A stretch of 64,000 bases of DNA from Deinococcus arboris (GTDB taxonomy: Bacteria; Deinococcota; Deinococci; Deinococcales; Deinococcaceae), in the NCBI RefSeq assembly GCF_009755355.1, contig NZ_WQLB01000023.1, positions 1 through 64,000 on the forward strand, written 5' to 3'. Made by a program: the position numbers and the translations under genes. Under the pieces are notes generated by a model, which worked only from the letters and a program-made list of their open reading frames with translations, did no database searches and was not told where the DNA came from. Shown here in pieces: positions 48,628 through 59,837 of this stretch (within the stretch, counting starts at the first letter, position 1; the number at the start of each line of letters is the position of its first letter).

Positions 48628-48720
48628 TGAATCCGAGGGCTGGCCGCAGACCCTCACAGAGTCCCGACCCTGCTCACGTCAAAGCCGGATTGAATCGGCG
48701 GCGACCACACGGACGCTGAC
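48628..48720. other. Non-coding convergent gap
   Basis: The space between queG and the convergent GH31 gene (48628-48922) holds one repeat copy and no supported ORF or T-tailed hairpin. Confidence 0.3.
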
Positions 48721-48803
48721 CCGACCGTCTGCAAAACGCTGAACTCCGAGTGGACTTGGAAAGCTACCCAGCAGGCTCCAAGATCTTCGCAGCAGAGCGA
48801 GAA
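48721..48803 (-). repeat. Dispersed intergenic repeat, copy D
   Basis: The minus strand reads CTTCTCGCTCTGCTGCGAAG, GGAGCCTGCTGGGTAGC, TTTCCAAGTCCACTCGG, then GCGTTTTGCAGACGG. It is the closest match to the copy at 25646-25740. Confidence 0.6.
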
Positions 48804-48922
48804 GAAGCCAAACGGACTGCCGCGCGTGAAGTTGGCCAATCGGTGACTTACCGATACATGCACGAAACACACGGAATCCTTACTACTCCCTCTTCCGCAA
48901 GAAGCGCCGAAAGACCTCCGGC

Positions 48923-51163
48923 TCATTCGGAATGTTCCAGTTCCTCTCCTCTCACCTCGTTCACCGCGCGCAGGGTGGCCAGCAGCGCTGAGTTGTCTTC
49001 ACGCACAAACACGGCGGGCTGCCCCAGCGGCGAAGGCACCCGCACCAGTTGCCCGCCAGCAAACACCTGCCCGGTCCAGGCATGGACCCAGCGCGGCCCG
49101 GCCGGCAGACGCACCCGCGTCTCGTTCTGGCCGGGCCGCAGAGCTGGGGCCACCAGCAGGTCCGGCCCCAGCAGATAGCTGGTGGGCTGCGCCTCAAAGG
49201 GTTCGGCAGGGAACTCGAACCAGACCGGGCGCAGCAGGGGCGTGCCGTCCCGCTGCGCCCCGGCCATCAACCCGGCGCGGTAGGGGGCCAGAGCCGCGTA
49301 CAGCCGCGCGGCCCGGGCCAGCGCCGGCAGAGTGGCGGGGTCGTATGCCTGGGCATTGTCGGCAGGCCGGTTGCCCTCATGGGTGCGCAGCAGCGGCGTG
49401 AACGCGCTGAACTCCAGCCAGCGCGCCAGCACTTCCGGCGAGCGGCGAATGTTGATGGGCACCTGCGTGACCGTGGTGTAGCCGCCCGCATCGGCGTGGT
49501 TGAGCGTCATGCCGCTGAGGCCCCCTGACAGCAGCCCCGTCAGCGCCGAGCGCAGGCCATCGTGTGCGCCCCAGTTCACCAGCTGGTCACCCGCCCAGAA
49601 GGCCCCGGCCTGCCCCGGCGAGGTGGTAAAGGCGCTGCGGTGAAACACCAATTTGTCGCCGCCCAGTTCAGCAGCCAGTTCACGGTTCAGGCGCGCCCAC
49701 AGCACCGGATAGGCGTTGTGCAGGGCCGTGGCCGTGCCGCGCGCCGGGCGGGCGTCCAGCGGCAGACTCTCGCCAAAGTCGGCCATCCAGCCGTCCAGCC
49801 CCGCCTCGGCAATGGCGTCCCGCAGCACCTCCTTGAACCAGGCATACGCTTGGGGGTTGCTCAGGTCCACCAGCGCCGCGCTGAACGAGGTGTTGCGCTG
49901 GTCATAGACAGTGCCGTCCGCCTGTTTCAGCAGGAAACCGCGTTCGGCGGCCTCACGGTAGAGGTGGCGGCGAACATTCGACTTCTCACCTGTGTCGGTC
50001 AGGAAGGGATTGACGTAGCCCAGCACGCGCACGCCGTCGGCGGCGAGGTCACGGCGCAGCTCGGCCCAGCCGGGGTAGTGGGCGGCGTCCAGTTCCCAGT
50101 TCCACCACAGCTGCTGGCCAAAGCTGGTGGTGCGCCGCCCCACCCAGTCTTGCAGCCACAGGCCCGCCACGGGCACCCCGGCAGCCTTCACACGGGCGTA
50201 GACCTCGCGCACACGCGCCGTTCCGCCCTGCACCCCCAGCAAGGCGCCCTGGCTGGTCCAGGCAGGCAGCGGGGCCATGCGACCGGTGTCGGCGGTCAGG
50301 GCGCGCGTCAGGGTACGGGTATTGCCTGCGGCCAGACGCAGATGCAGCGAGGCGCCCGTCATTTCCAGGCGCCAGCGCCCGCCGCGCGTGTCCAGGGCGC
50401 CGGGCACGGTGTCCAGGCTCCAGATGCTCTGACCGCTTCCCTGATCGTCCAGCAGGCGCAGGTGGGGCATGGGCGCGTAACTGCTGTGCCAGGCGCCGCC
50501 CGCACCGTTGTTCGTCAGATTGGCCAACCAAGTCAGCGGCTGCTGCCCGCGCCCCACGCCCTGCTCGCTGACCAGCACCGGCAGGCGCCGCCCCCGCAGA
50601 TTCAGGGTGCTGAACTGCTCGCCGCCGCCCATCACGCGGGTGTGCCGGGCCAGGCTCCCCGCCGCGCCCAGCCCGGTCAGACGGGCGCCGTCCGTGACCA
50701 CTACGCGCACGTCTAGCACCTCGCCCTCGGCGCGCAGGCGCAGCGTGTACGGCAGGGTGCGGCCATCTGGGCAGGTCAGGGTACCAGTGCTCTGCGCCTG
50801 GGCTGGCCCGGTCACGCGCAGAGCACTCAGGCGCTGCGCGGCACACACCTGGCCCCGGCCTTCGCGTACCCGCACCATGCCGCGCGCCTCGGTGTAGGCC
50901 ACGGGCCGGTCGGTGGCGTACAGGAAGGCGGCGCCCGGCCCTGCCGACCAGACCTCATACCCGGCGCGGGTGACCCGCCAGCCCCCCTGGGTGGTGACGG
51001 TCAAGGTGCCCAGGGTGACCGTCTCAGCCCTGGCCTCCAGTGACCCAGGGCCCGGCGGCGCCGTCACGCCCCGCCCATAGCCCAGCAGGCCTACGGCGGC
51101 CAGCACGCCCACCAGACTCAGCACCGCCTCTTTGCGCCTCACACCCCAGTTCACGCCCTGCAT
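48923..51163 (-). CDS. Secreted GH31 glycosidase, sulfoquinovosidase (YihQ)-like
   Basis: This is a 746-residue GH31 enzyme with an N-terminal hydrophobic signal or anchor (about residues 13-30). It follows E. coli YihQ through the catalytic barrel: LQDWVGRRTTSFGQQLWWNWELD, VLGYVNPFLTD, LDGWMADFGESLP with the nucleophile Asp, FWAGDQLVNW with the acid/base Asp, DAGGYTT, and SAFTPLLRTHEGNRP. YihQ releases sulfoquinovose from sulfolipid glycosides. The Arg and Tyr near the sulfonate pocket appear kept, but specificity needs assay. Unlike YihQ it is exported, and no sulfoquinovose catabolism genes are near. Start uncertain: GTG codons lie just downstream of ATG 51163. Confidence 0.8.
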   Translation of the reverse strand: MQGVNWGVRRKEAVLSLVGVLAAVGLLGYGRGVTAPPGPGSLEARAETVTLGTLTVTTQGGWRVTRAGYEVWSAGPGAAFLYATDRPVAYTEARGMVRVREGRGQVCAAQRLSALRVTGPAQAQSTGTLTCPDGRTLPYTLRLRAEGEVLDVRVVVTDGARLTGLGAAGSLARHTRVMGGGEQFSTLNLRGRRLPVLVSEQGVGRGQQPLTWLANLTNNGAGGAWHSSYAPMPHLRLLDDQGSGQSIWSLDTVPGALDTRGGRWRLEMTGASLHLRLAAGNTRTLTRALTADTGRMAPLPAWTSQGALLGVQGGTARVREVYARVKAAGVPVAGLWLQDWVGRRTTSFGQQLWWNWELDAAHYPGWAELRRDLAADGVRVLGYVNPFLTDTGEKSNVRRHLYREAAERGFLLKQADGTVYDQRNTSFSAALVDLSNPQAYAWFKEVLRDAIAEAGLDGWMADFGESLPLDARPARGTATALHNAYPVLWARLNRELAAELGGDKLVFHRSAFTTSPGQAGAFWAGDQLVNWGAHDGLRSALTGLLSGGLSGMTLNHADAGGYTTVTQVPINIRRSPEVLARWLEFSAFTPLLRTHEGNRPADNAQAYDPATLPALARAARLYAALAPYRAGLMAGAQRDGTPLLRPVWFEFPAEPFEAQPTSYLLGPDLLVAPALRPGQNETRVRLPAGPRWVHAWTGQVFAGGQLVRVPSPLGQPAVFVREDNSALLATLRAVNEVRGEELEHSE

Positions 51164-51246
51164 CCTGGCACGAAGGCTGGCCGCATGAAGAACTTCTGGG
51201 GGCGTTTTCCCTCGCAGGCCGGGCGCCCGGCGACTACCATAAGGGC

Positions 51247-52092
51247 GTGCGCCTGCTCCGCTTTGCCCCGCTGCTGACCCTGCTGACCGTGCCCCTGACT
51301 GCCGCCCTGACCTCCCAGACCACTGCGCCCACCCTGACCCCCACCGTCACGGCACGCTACGCCCATGACCGCGCCGCCTTTACCCAGGGGCTTCAGTACC
51401 TGGGAAGCGGCGTGTACCTGGAAAGCACCGGCCAGGTGAGCCAGTCCGGCGTGCGCCGGGTGGACCTGAAAAGCGGCAAGGTGCTGGCGCAGGTCGCCAC
51501 CCCTCTGGGCAGCGCTTTTGGCGAGGGCGTGGCGGTGCTGGGCGGCGCGGCCTATCACTTGACCTGGCAAGACGGCGTGGCCTTTACCTTTGACGCGCAG
51601 ACCCTGAAAGAAACCGGGCGTTACCGCTACAGCGGCGAGGGCTGGGGCCTGACCACCGACGGCAAGGCGCTGATTATGAGTAACGGCAGCGCCGCGCTGA
51701 CCTGGCGTGACCCAAAGACCTTTCAGGTTAGGCGCACCCTTCAGGTCACTGACCAGGGCCAACCGGTGCGCAACCTCAACGAACTGGAATACGTTCAGGG
51801 CAGCATCTACGCCAACATCTGGCTGACCGACCGCATCGCCCGCATTGACCCCCAGACCGGGCGCGTGACCGCCTGGCTGAGCGTGGCCGACCTGACCCGC
51901 GAGGCCAGCACCGCCGCCACGCGCAGCGGCCGTCCCCTGACGTTTGACGATGTGCCCAACGGCATCGCCTACGTGCCCGAACGCGGCACCCTGCTCCTGA
52001 CCGGCAAGCGCTGGGGGCTGATGTTTGAGGTCAAGGTGCCGGGCGTAAAACCGGAGACCGGGCTCAGTGGCCGGGCGGCGCCCAGAAAATAA
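51247..52092 (+). CDS. Glutaminyl-peptide cyclotransferase (plant/bacterial beta-propeller type)
   Basis: The 281-residue product has a signal peptide (about residues 1-22) and the five-bladed propeller of plant-type glutaminyl cyclases: HDRAAFTQGLQYLGSGVYLESTG, GEGWGLTTDGKALIMSNGSAALTW, LNELEYVQGSIYANIWLTDRIARIDP, and PNGIAYVPERGTLLLTGKRW. It forms N-terminal pyroglutamate on exported peptides. GTG 51247 is set by TACCAT (51235-51240) six bases upstream; the frame is open to 51040 over the divergent gene. Confidence 0.9.
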   Translation: MRLLRFAPLLTLLTVPLTAALTSQTTAPTLTPTVTARYAHDRAAFTQGLQYLGSGVYLESTGQVSQSGVRRVDLKSGKVLAQVATPLGSAFGEGVAVLGGAAYHLTWQDGVAFTFDAQTLKETGRYRYSGEGWGLTTDGKALIMSNGSAALTWRDPKTFQVRRTLQVTDQGQPVRNLNELEYVQGSIYANIWLTDRIARIDPQTGRVTAWLSVADLTREASTAATRSGRPLTFDDVPNGIAYVPERGTLLLTGKRWGLMFEVKVPGVKPETGLSGRAAPRK

Positions 52093-52245
52093 AAAATAAG
52101 GCCGGCGTCTGCGTAACGGAGAGAAAGAACATGACTGGAAGCGCCAGCGCTGCCAGGCACCTCCGGGTTCAGTAGGTCAGTGGGGTTGAATGGCGTTGGG
52201 TCGCGTCCAGCCAGCGCGCGTCATAACCAGCGGGTGAAGTACAGA

Positions 52246-52277
52246 GGCGTGCTGCGAGGTCCCTCAAACAGCACGCC
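52246..52277 (-). terminator. Hairpin downstream of tmk
   Basis: GGCGTGCTG (52246-52254) pairs perfectly with CAGCACGCC (52269-52277), nine bases beyond the tmk stop on the minus strand. There is no T-run. Confidence 0.55.
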
Positions 52278-52285
52278 CTCAGGAG

Positions 52286-52942
52286 CTATAGGTTCTGCTC
52301 TGCGACAAGCGGCGCCCCGCCGTCGCCTAGTCGGCCTGAAACGGCTGCCCAGATGGCCGCGTCCAGTTCGTCTTCAGACTGGGTGGCGTCCAGCACCAGA
52401 AAGCGCGCAGGGTCAGCGGCGGCCAGTGCCAGGAAGCCTCCCCGCACCCGCTGATGAAACCCCAGGTCGGCCTGTTCCAGCCGGTCAGGCTGGCCCCGGC
52501 GAGCAGCGCGGGCCAGTCCCAGAGCCGGGTCCAGGTCCAGCAGCACGGTCAGGTCGGGGGTCAGGCCACCCGTGGCGGCGGCAGTGATGCTGGCCAGCAG
52601 CGGCGCGGGCAGCCCCCGTCCGGCGCCCTGGTAGGCCAGGCTGGAATCGGCGTAGCGGTCGCACACCACGACCTCTGCGCGGGCCAGCGCCGGGCGCACC
52701 ACCTGGGCGACCAGTTGCGCGCGACTGGCCGAATACAGCAGAAATTCTGGCAGGGGGTCCATGCTCAGGGCCGGGTCCAGCAGCACCTCGCGCACCCGCG
52801 TGCCCAGAGGGGTGCCGCCCGGTTCGCGTGTGACGGTGTGGGCTCGCCCCGCCGCCGTAAGGCGCCGCGTCAGCCGCGCCAGCTGGGTACTTTTGCCCGC
52901 CCCCTCCGGCCCCTCAAAACTGAGGAAGAAGCCTGGCCTCAC
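52286..52942 (-). CDS. tmk: Thymidylate kinase
   Basis: This phosphorylates dTMP to dTDP. The 218-residue product has the P-loop FEGPEGAGKSTQ near residue 9, the DRY-type motif CDRYADSSLAYQGAGRGL near residue 95, and a LID region with Arg-rich sequence (ARAARRGQPDRLE). ATG 52942 overlaps the stop of the Nif3-like gene by four bases (ATGA), so the two form an operon. Confidence 0.94.
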   Translation of the reverse strand: MRPGFFLSFEGPEGAGKSTQLARLTRRLTAAGRAHTVTREPGGTPLGTRVREVLLDPALSMDPLPEFLLYSASRAQLVAQVVRPALARAEVVVCDRYADSSLAYQGAGRGLPAPLLASITAAATGGLTPDLTVLLDLDPALGLARAARRGQPDRLEQADLGFHQRVRGGFLALAAADPARFLVLDATQSEDELDAAIWAAVSGRLGDGGAPLVAEQNL

Positions 52943-53727
52943 AGCCCGGTGGGATGGTGCAGGAACTGCCAGGGCAGGCCAAATTCGTCTTCCAGGCGGG
53001 CGGCCAGGGCGCGCACCCCAAAGACCTCGGTTTCGTAGTGGCCAGCGTAGACCACATTTACGCCGTACTCAAAGGCGTCGTGAAAATGCTTGTGCTCGGG
53101 CTCGCCGGTCAGGAGGGTGTCCAGGCCCGCCGCAGCCGCTTCGGGGATGCTGCCGGCGCCGCTGCCGCTCAGTACACCCAGACGGCGCACGGTGGGCGAG
53201 CGCCCGCCCCCGTGGACCAGGCAGATTTCGCCGGTCAACTTCTGCACGCGGTCGGCAAAATCCTGCAGGGTCTGCTCAAACGGCAGCTCGCCGGCCAGGC
53301 CAATCTTGCCGCCGGCCCACTCACCAAACGGCTGGGTGTGTTGCAGGCTCAGGGCGCGCGCCATCATGGTGTTGTTGCCCACTTCGGGGTGGGCGTCCAG
53401 GGGAATGTGGGCGGCGTAGACGTTCAGGTCGGCCATCAGGGCGGTGCGCACCCGCTCCCGGTGCGGCCCGGTGATCGGCAGCGGCTGGCCCCAGAACAGG
53501 CCGTGGTGGGCAATCAGCAGGTCGGCGCCGCTGTCGGCCGCATGTTGCAGGGTCTTGAGACTGGTGTCCACACTGACGGCCACCCGGCGAATCTGCTCGG
53601 TGCCTTCAATTTGCAGGCCGTTGAGGCTGGGGTCTTTGAACGCGCCGATGTTCAGGTACTCGCCCAGCCAGCGCACCAACTGGTCGCGGGGCACCTCGCC
53701 GCGCGTGGGAGAAGAAGGAAGCGACAT
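52939..53727 (-). CDS. Nif3-like dinuclear metal-centre protein
   Basis: The 262-residue product has the conserved metal ligands of the Nif3/YbgI family: ADLLIAHHGLFW near residue 70, HIPLDAHPEVGNN near residue 108, and near the C-terminus GHYETE with the His-x3-Glu pair. The biochemical role is unclear; a GTP cyclohydrolase I type 2 or hydrolase role is proposed in the literature. ATG 53727 is chosen over 53736 because TAGAAT (53735-53740, minus strand) is seven bases upstream and contains the other ATG. It is cotranscribed with tmk. Confidence 0.9.
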   Translation of the reverse strand: MSLPSSPTRGEVPRDQLVRWLGEYLNIGAFKDPSLNGLQIEGTEQIRRVAVSVDTSLKTLQHAADSGADLLIAHHGLFWGQPLPITGPHRERVRTALMADLNVYAAHIPLDAHPEVGNNTMMARALSLQHTQPFGEWAGGKIGLAGELPFEQTLQDFADRVQKLTGEICLVHGGGRSPTVRRLGVLSGSGAGSIPEAAAAGLDTLLTGEPEHKHFHDAFEYGVNVVYAGHYETEVFGVRALAARLEDEFGLPWQFLHHPTGL

Positions 53728-53944
53728 AACCGCCATTCTAGAGCCGTCTGGTAACGGCTGGCCCAGAGAACAGCAATCAGAGGATTCATTGCCAGAGACG
53801 CGCTCGGTAAGGGATGACAGGCCAAGCTGAGAGCTGCCCAGTCTCTCCACCTCACTCTCATGCTGACCGGCTGTTCAATTCCAGATGCACGAATCATCAA
53901 TATGGCGTATGAAAAACGTCATAGACACGGCTTATGCTGGGCCT

Positions 53945-54211
53945 ATGAGCATCACCCGTCATTTCAGCGATACGCGGACGGAGACAGGCCGCGTGAGAAT
54001 TCTTCTGCGCGCCGGTCTGGTTCTGCTGAACGCTGAAGGCGCTGGGTGGCACCACAGCAGTCAGCATGCCTCTTTGCAGGACGCTGCCCTGGAACTGGCC
54101 ATGCTGCCTCAGCTCGGCGCCGACCTGTATGCCTGCGCCCTGAGTGATCTTGAGGAGCAACTTGCCAAAGAGGGCGCTGCACCCGACGAACCCTTCTGGG
54201 GCGCGGCTTGA
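53945..54211 (+). CDS. Hypothetical 88-residue protein
   Basis: TATGCT (53933-53938) six bases before ATG 53945 gives the standard leaderless start, the main support for this gene. The product is soluble, slightly acidic, with a strand-rich first half (VRILLRAGLVLLNAEGAGWHH) and a helical second half. No family is recognised. It stands alone between the divergent Nif3 gene and the convergent mqnC. Confidence 0.62.
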   Translation: MSITRHFSDTRTETGRVRILLRAGLVLLNAEGAGWHHSSQHASLQDAALELAMLPQLGADLYACALSDLEEQLAKEGAAPDEPFWGAA

Positions 54212-54465
54212 GCCAGCGACGATAGCCCCCACGCCAGCCGCCTCCCTATTGGTGTAAGTCAGGCGTGGGACCACTCAGTTGCGGGCAGGGTGCTTTGGCC
54301 TAAAAGACTGCTGACTTCAGGCAGGTCCTCAGGACTCGTCCACACGCTGGAAGGAACGGGATACTCCTTCCAGCGCAACTCACCGCCTGGACCATGACAG
54401 CGAGACGCAAGCCTGAGGCGGTGAACCTCCCCTGACTTCACGGGACCATCGACTTTGCCCTGTTG

Positions 54466-55644
54466 TCAGGACGCGGCGCCCACCGCCCGCTCGGCTTCGG
54501 GGTTCTGCTCGGTGCGGTTCAGGGCGGCGTCTACATCAGGCCAGGCGATGATCTGAAAGCGGCTGTTGCGAATGGCCGGGGTAAAGCCCGCGTCCACCGC
54601 GATGCGAATCAATTCGCGCACGGTGGCGCTGTGCCGGCCGTGCCCGCCCGCCGCCGAGACCACATTTTCTTCCAGCATGGTGCTGCCGAGGTCGTTGGCG
54701 CCGTAATACAGCGCGGCTTGCGCCACCTTGAAACCCTGCGCGGGCCACGACGCCTGAATGTTGGGCACGTTGTCCAGGGCGATGCGGGCAATCGCCAGCT
54801 GCTCCAGGTACTCGTGGGCGGTGGCGCCCGGCGCCTTGCCGTGCAGGCGGGTGTGCTCGGTTTGCAGCGTCCACATGGCAAATCCCGAAAACCCATTGCC
54901 GCCGTAGTCGCGCAGGGCCCGGTCCTGCTGCTCCCGGATTTTGAGCAGATGGGCGGTGCGCTGGGCGTAGGTTTCACCAAAGCCAATCACCATCGTGGCA
55001 ATGGTATACAGCCCCTTGCGCTGCGCGGCGTCAATGATTCGGAACCAGTCGGCCGAGCGGATGCGTGCCGGGGCAGCTTTAGCCCGCACTTCATCCTCCA
55101 GAATCTCGCCGCCCGCACCCGGCAGGCCGTCCAGCCCGGCGTCAATCAGGGTGTCGAGCAGATCGTCCAGAGACAGACCAAAGCTCTTTTCCATGAACAG
55201 CACTTCTTCCGGGGAAAAGGCGTCAATGCGGATGGTGGGGTGGTGCGCCTTGACGTGGCGCAGCAGGCCTGTGTAGTAGTCCAGACCCAGCTCCGGGTTC
55301 ACGCCGCCCTGCAAGAGGATGCGGGTGCCGCCCACCGCCTCCAGTTCTCGGATTTTGGCGCTGATCTCTTCATAATCCAGCGTGTAGCTGTCTTTCTGGC
55401 GCCGGGTGCGGTAAAAAGCGCAGAAGTTGCAGCCCACGTTGCAGACATTGGTGTAGTTGATGTTCCGGTCAATCAGGAACGTCACCGTCTGCGGGTCGCG
55501 CCGGGTCAGGCGCAGGTGATGGGCCGCCGCCGCCACCTCGGGCAGCGGCAGGCCGTACAGCGCCTCTATCTCGGGGGCCGACAGCCGCTCGCCGCTGGCG
55601 GCCTTGTCGAGCAGTTCGGAACCGGTCAGGGCGCAGGCGCTCAT
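54466..55644 (-). CDS. mqnC: Cyclic dehypoxanthinyl futalosine synthase
   Basis: This radical SAM enzyme of the futalosine menaquinone pathway has 392 residues. It shows NINYTNVCNVGCNFCAFYR near residue 61 (the CxxxCxxC cluster motif), RILLQGGVNPELGL near residue 110, and LPGAGGEILEDEVR near residue 173. These favour MqnC over the related MqnE. Neighbouring mqn genes are not in the window. ATG 55644 has TACGCT (55651-55656, minus strand) six bases upstream. Confidence 0.92.
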   Translation of the reverse strand: MSACALTGSELLDKAASGERLSAPEIEALYGLPLPEVAAAAHHLRLTRRDPQTVTFLIDRNINYTNVCNVGCNFCAFYRTRRQKDSYTLDYEEISAKIRELEAVGGTRILLQGGVNPELGLDYYTGLLRHVKAHHPTIRIDAFSPEEVLFMEKSFGLSLDDLLDTLIDAGLDGLPGAGGEILEDEVRAKAAPARIRSADWFRIIDAAQRKGLYTIATMVIGFGETYAQRTAHLLKIREQQDRALRDYGGNGFSGFAMWTLQTEHTRLHGKAPGATAHEYLEQLAIARIALDNVPNIQASWPAQGFKVAQAALYYGANDLGSTMLEENVVSAAGGHGRHSATVRELIRIAVDAGFTPAIRNSRFQIIAWPDVDAALNRTEQNPEAERAVGAAS

Positions 55645-55874
55645 ATGGCGAGCGTAGCACCGAGCCGGGGTGGCATTCGTCCACAGAGGGGCAAAGGTGC
55701 TGGAGCACTCGGGAGGAAAGCCCCGACCTCTCCCCTTTCACCCCAGGTTTCGGTTCGGGGCAGGCCTGCAAATGCGGCACGTATAGTGCAGGGCGGAAAA
55801 GACCCGGCGCTGGAAGCGGTTCTCTGTGTCTCCAGCTGCTGCGGCTTCGGCGCCGTGGTCTGGGAGGGCACGCT

Positions 55875-56934
<1,060 letters not shown>

Positions 56935-56951
<17 letters not shown>

Positions 56952-58668
56952 AAAAGCGGAGAAGGCCGGGCAGGGCACGGGGCCAGCCAGGGCCAAGTCG
57001 GCAAGCAAAAAAGCCGTGGCTCCGGCCGAGGTCAGCCGCGCGGTGAGCCGCAAGCGCGCCGCGCAGAAGGTCGGGGTGGCCGACGCGGCCCCCGAGGCCG
57101 AGACGCCGCTGCGCCCACCGCCCCCAGCGGGCGCCCCCGGCGCCGACGGCACCAATCCCTTCCGGGCCGTGATGCGCCGCAGCCGCGCCCCCGAGCCGGC
57201 CACGCTGGTCATCTTTGGGGCCACCGGCGACCTCGCGCGGCGCAAGCTGCTGCCCGCCGTGTTTGGGCTGTGGCAGGACGGCCTGCTGGGCAGCGCCTTT
57301 AACATCGTCGGCATCGGCCGGCAGGAGATGGACGACGAGGGCTTCAAGGACTTCGTGCTGGCGGCCCTGAAGGAAAGCAAGGAAACCGACACCCCGCAGC
57401 CGGGCAGCCTGGAAAAATTCCGCGACCTCCTGTACTACGAGTTCGGGGACTTTGGGGGCGATGAGGTCTACGGGCTGATTGACAAGGAACTCAACCGCGC
57501 GCAGAACGACCACGGTGGCCGCAAGAACGCGCTGTTCTACCTGTCCACGCCGCCCAGCCTCTTTGAGCCCATCAGCAACGGGCTGGGCCGCCTGGGCCTG
57601 GCCGACGAGTCAGAAGGTTGGCGCCGCCTGGTCATCGAGAAACCCTTTGGGCGCGACCTAGCCTCGGCCCGCGAGCTGAACGACGCCATCCACCGCGTCT
57701 GGGACGAGTCGCAGGTCTACCGCATTGACCATTATCTGGGCAAGGAAACGGTGCAGAACCTGATGGCGATTCGCTTCGGCAACGCCATTTTCGAGCCGCT
57801 GTGGAACCGGGGCTACGTGGATCACGTCCAGATTACAGCCGCCGAGGATCTGGGGCTGGAAGGCCGCGCAGGCTACTACGAGGAAGCCGGGGTGGTGCGC
57901 GACATGCTGCAAAACCACCTGATGCAGCTGTTTGCCCTGACGGCGATGGAACCGCCCGCCGCCTTTGACGCCGACGCCATCCGTGACGAGAAGGTCAAGG
58001 TGCTACGGGCCGTCAAGCCCATCCCCGACTCGCGCGTGCCGGAAGTCGCCGTGCGCGGTCAGTACGGCCCCGGCACCCTGTACGGCGAGACGGTCCCTGG
58101 TTACCGCGAAGAACCGAATGTCAAAGACGGCAGCGTGACCCCGACCTACGTAGCCGTGAAACTGGAGGTGGACAACTGGCGCTGGCAGGGGGTGCCGTTT
58201 TTCCTGCGCACCGGTAAGCGGCTGCCCAAGAAGGTCACCGAAATCGCTGTGGTCTTCAAAAGTCCGCCGCTGGGCATCTTTCCGGGTGGCCTGGAGCGCA
58301 ATGTGCTGGCCTTCCGCATTCAGCCCGACGAGGGCGTGAGCCTCAAGTTCTCCAGCAAGACACCTGGGCAGGAGATGGTGCTGCGCGAGGTCGTCATGGA
58401 CTTCCGCTATGACGCTTTCGGGGCGCAACTCGAAAGCCCGTATTCGCGGCTGCTGCTGGACGCCATGCTGGGAGACGCCACACTGTTTCCCCGCGAGGAC
58501 GAGGTGGACCGCGCCTGGCAGATTGTCAGCGGCATCCTGAATGTGTGGGACGCGCCGCCCACGCGGAAGAAAGACGCCCCCAGCTTTCCCAACTACACCG
58601 CTGGCACCTGGGGGCCCGACGAGGCCGACGACCTGATGGGCAAAGACCGTCGCTGGCGGCGCCTATGA
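56935..58668 (+). CDS. zwf: Glucose-6-phosphate 1-dehydrogenase with N-terminal extension
   Basis: This is the first oxidative pentose-phosphate enzyme. After a Lys/Ala/Pro-rich, probably disordered extension of about 80 residues come the coenzyme motif [15 protein letters not shown] near residue 93, [13 protein letters not shown] near residue 228, and the catalytic [15 protein letters not shown] near residue 262. The total is 577 residues against about 490 usual. GTG 56935 overlaps the gnd stop by 17 bases; GTG 56941 is an alternative. Translation is probably coupled. The opcA gene follows. Confidence 0.92.
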
Positions 58669-58684
58669 GCGCGGGGGGCTGCCG

Positions 58685-59623
58685 GTGACCGCTGGCCCCA
58701 GCACCCTAGGCCCCGTGGACACCACGGTGCGCAAGGCCCAGACCACCCTGGACGAGCTGTGGACGGCCACCCGCGTCGAAACGCGGGCTTACACGGGCAA
58801 CATCATCGCCCTAACAGTTAAAAAGCATCTGCGCCGGGTGCAAGAAGCGCTGGCGGGCCTGGAAGGGCGCTACGCGGGCCGCCAGATCATTGGCGTGATG
58901 GACGGCGGAGGCGACCTGATGGTGCAGGCCAGTCTGGTGCCGCAGCAGGGCGGGCTGTACGTGGAGCGCCTGACCCTGGAAGCCAACCAGGCCCAGCTTC
59001 AGGGTGCCATTCTGCCCCTGATTCGGCCAGCCACCGTCAATCATGTGTGGTGGGGCGCCGACCGCCGCCCCGGCGGGCCGCTGCTGGCCGAACTGACCGA
59101 GATGGCCGATCAGGTGATTGTGGACAGCCTGACACTGGACATGGCGCCGTCGCGGCACTACGCCCTGGCCGACCTGGGCTGGAGCCGCTCGGCCGGCTGG
59201 CGCGAGGCGCTGGCCCAGGTGTTCGACACCCCTGACGCCGCGCGGCAGCTGCCACGTGTGACGGGCATGACCGTGCAGCACGCCGGAAAAAAAGACCTGC
59301 CGGCCCGGTTGTTTGCCGGTTTTGTGGCCGACACGCTGGGCTGGCGCGACCTGCGTGGCGTGACCTTCCAGTCGGCCCGCTGTGGCCGCGAAAACGGCGA
59401 CCTGTGCGGCATAGAGCTGCGCGGCGAAGGTCTGAACATTGCCCTGAGCGCTGCGGACGGCGACCTGGTTCGTGTTGAGGCGCAGTGGGACGACGTGCGC
59501 CGGGACACTGAGGTGACGGTGCCCCCCATGAGTCTGGCCCAGGGCCTGGCCCGCGTGATGGCCCGCCCCGAACGCGGCGAGGTCTTTGAGCACGCCTGGG
59601 CGCTGGCCAAAGAGACGTTGTAA
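58685..59623 (+). CDS. opcA: Glucose-6-phosphate dehydrogenase assembly protein OpcA
   Basis: OpcA binds and activates the Zwf enzyme, as known from cyanobacteria and actinobacteria. The 312-residue product has the family's elements: [23 protein letters not shown] near residue 23, [15 protein letters not shown] near residue 70, [15 protein letters not shown] near residue 118, and [17 protein letters not shown] near residue 155. GTG 58685 follows zwf by 16 bases, completing the gnd-zwf-opcA operon, which ends with a strong hairpin. Confidence 0.92.
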   Translation: MTAGPSTLGPVDTTVRKAQTTLDELWTATRVETRAYTGNIIALTVKKHLRRVQEALAGLEGRYAGRQIIGVMDGGGDLMVQASLVPQQGGLYVERLTLEANQAQLQGAILPLIRPATVNHVWWGADRRPGGPLLAELTEMADQVIVDSLTLDMAPSRHYALADLGWSRSAGWREALAQVFDTPDAARQLPRVTGMTVQHAGKKDLPARLFAGFVADTLGWRDLRGVTFQSARCGRENGDLCGIELRGEGLNIALSAADGDLVRVEAQWDDVRRDTEVTVPPMSLAQGLARVMARPERGEVFEHAWALAKETL

Positions 59624-59718
59624 CCGGGAAGTGGGGTGGGGAGAAAGCGTTTTGGCTGGCTCTCTACGGCTGGGTTAATCCTGGAAGATGGTTGAAAGAT
59701 TGTGCACGAAGGGCCAAA

Positions 59719-59755
59719 AGAGGGCCGCCTGAAGTCTGTCGGCGGCCCTCTCTTC
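59719..59755. terminator. Terminator of the pentose-phosphate operon
   Basis: AGAGGGCCGCC (59719-59729) pairs perfectly with GGCGGCCCTCT (59741-59751), followed by a pyrimidine-rich CTTCTTC. It lies between convergent opcA and hemA and may serve both strands. Confidence 0.75.
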
Positions 59756-59837
59756 TTCTGCCTAGTTCAAGGAAAGCGCAGCCAACCTCTCTGCCGTTGC
59801 TTTTCCCACTCCCCACACCCTACTTCCTACAACCCCT

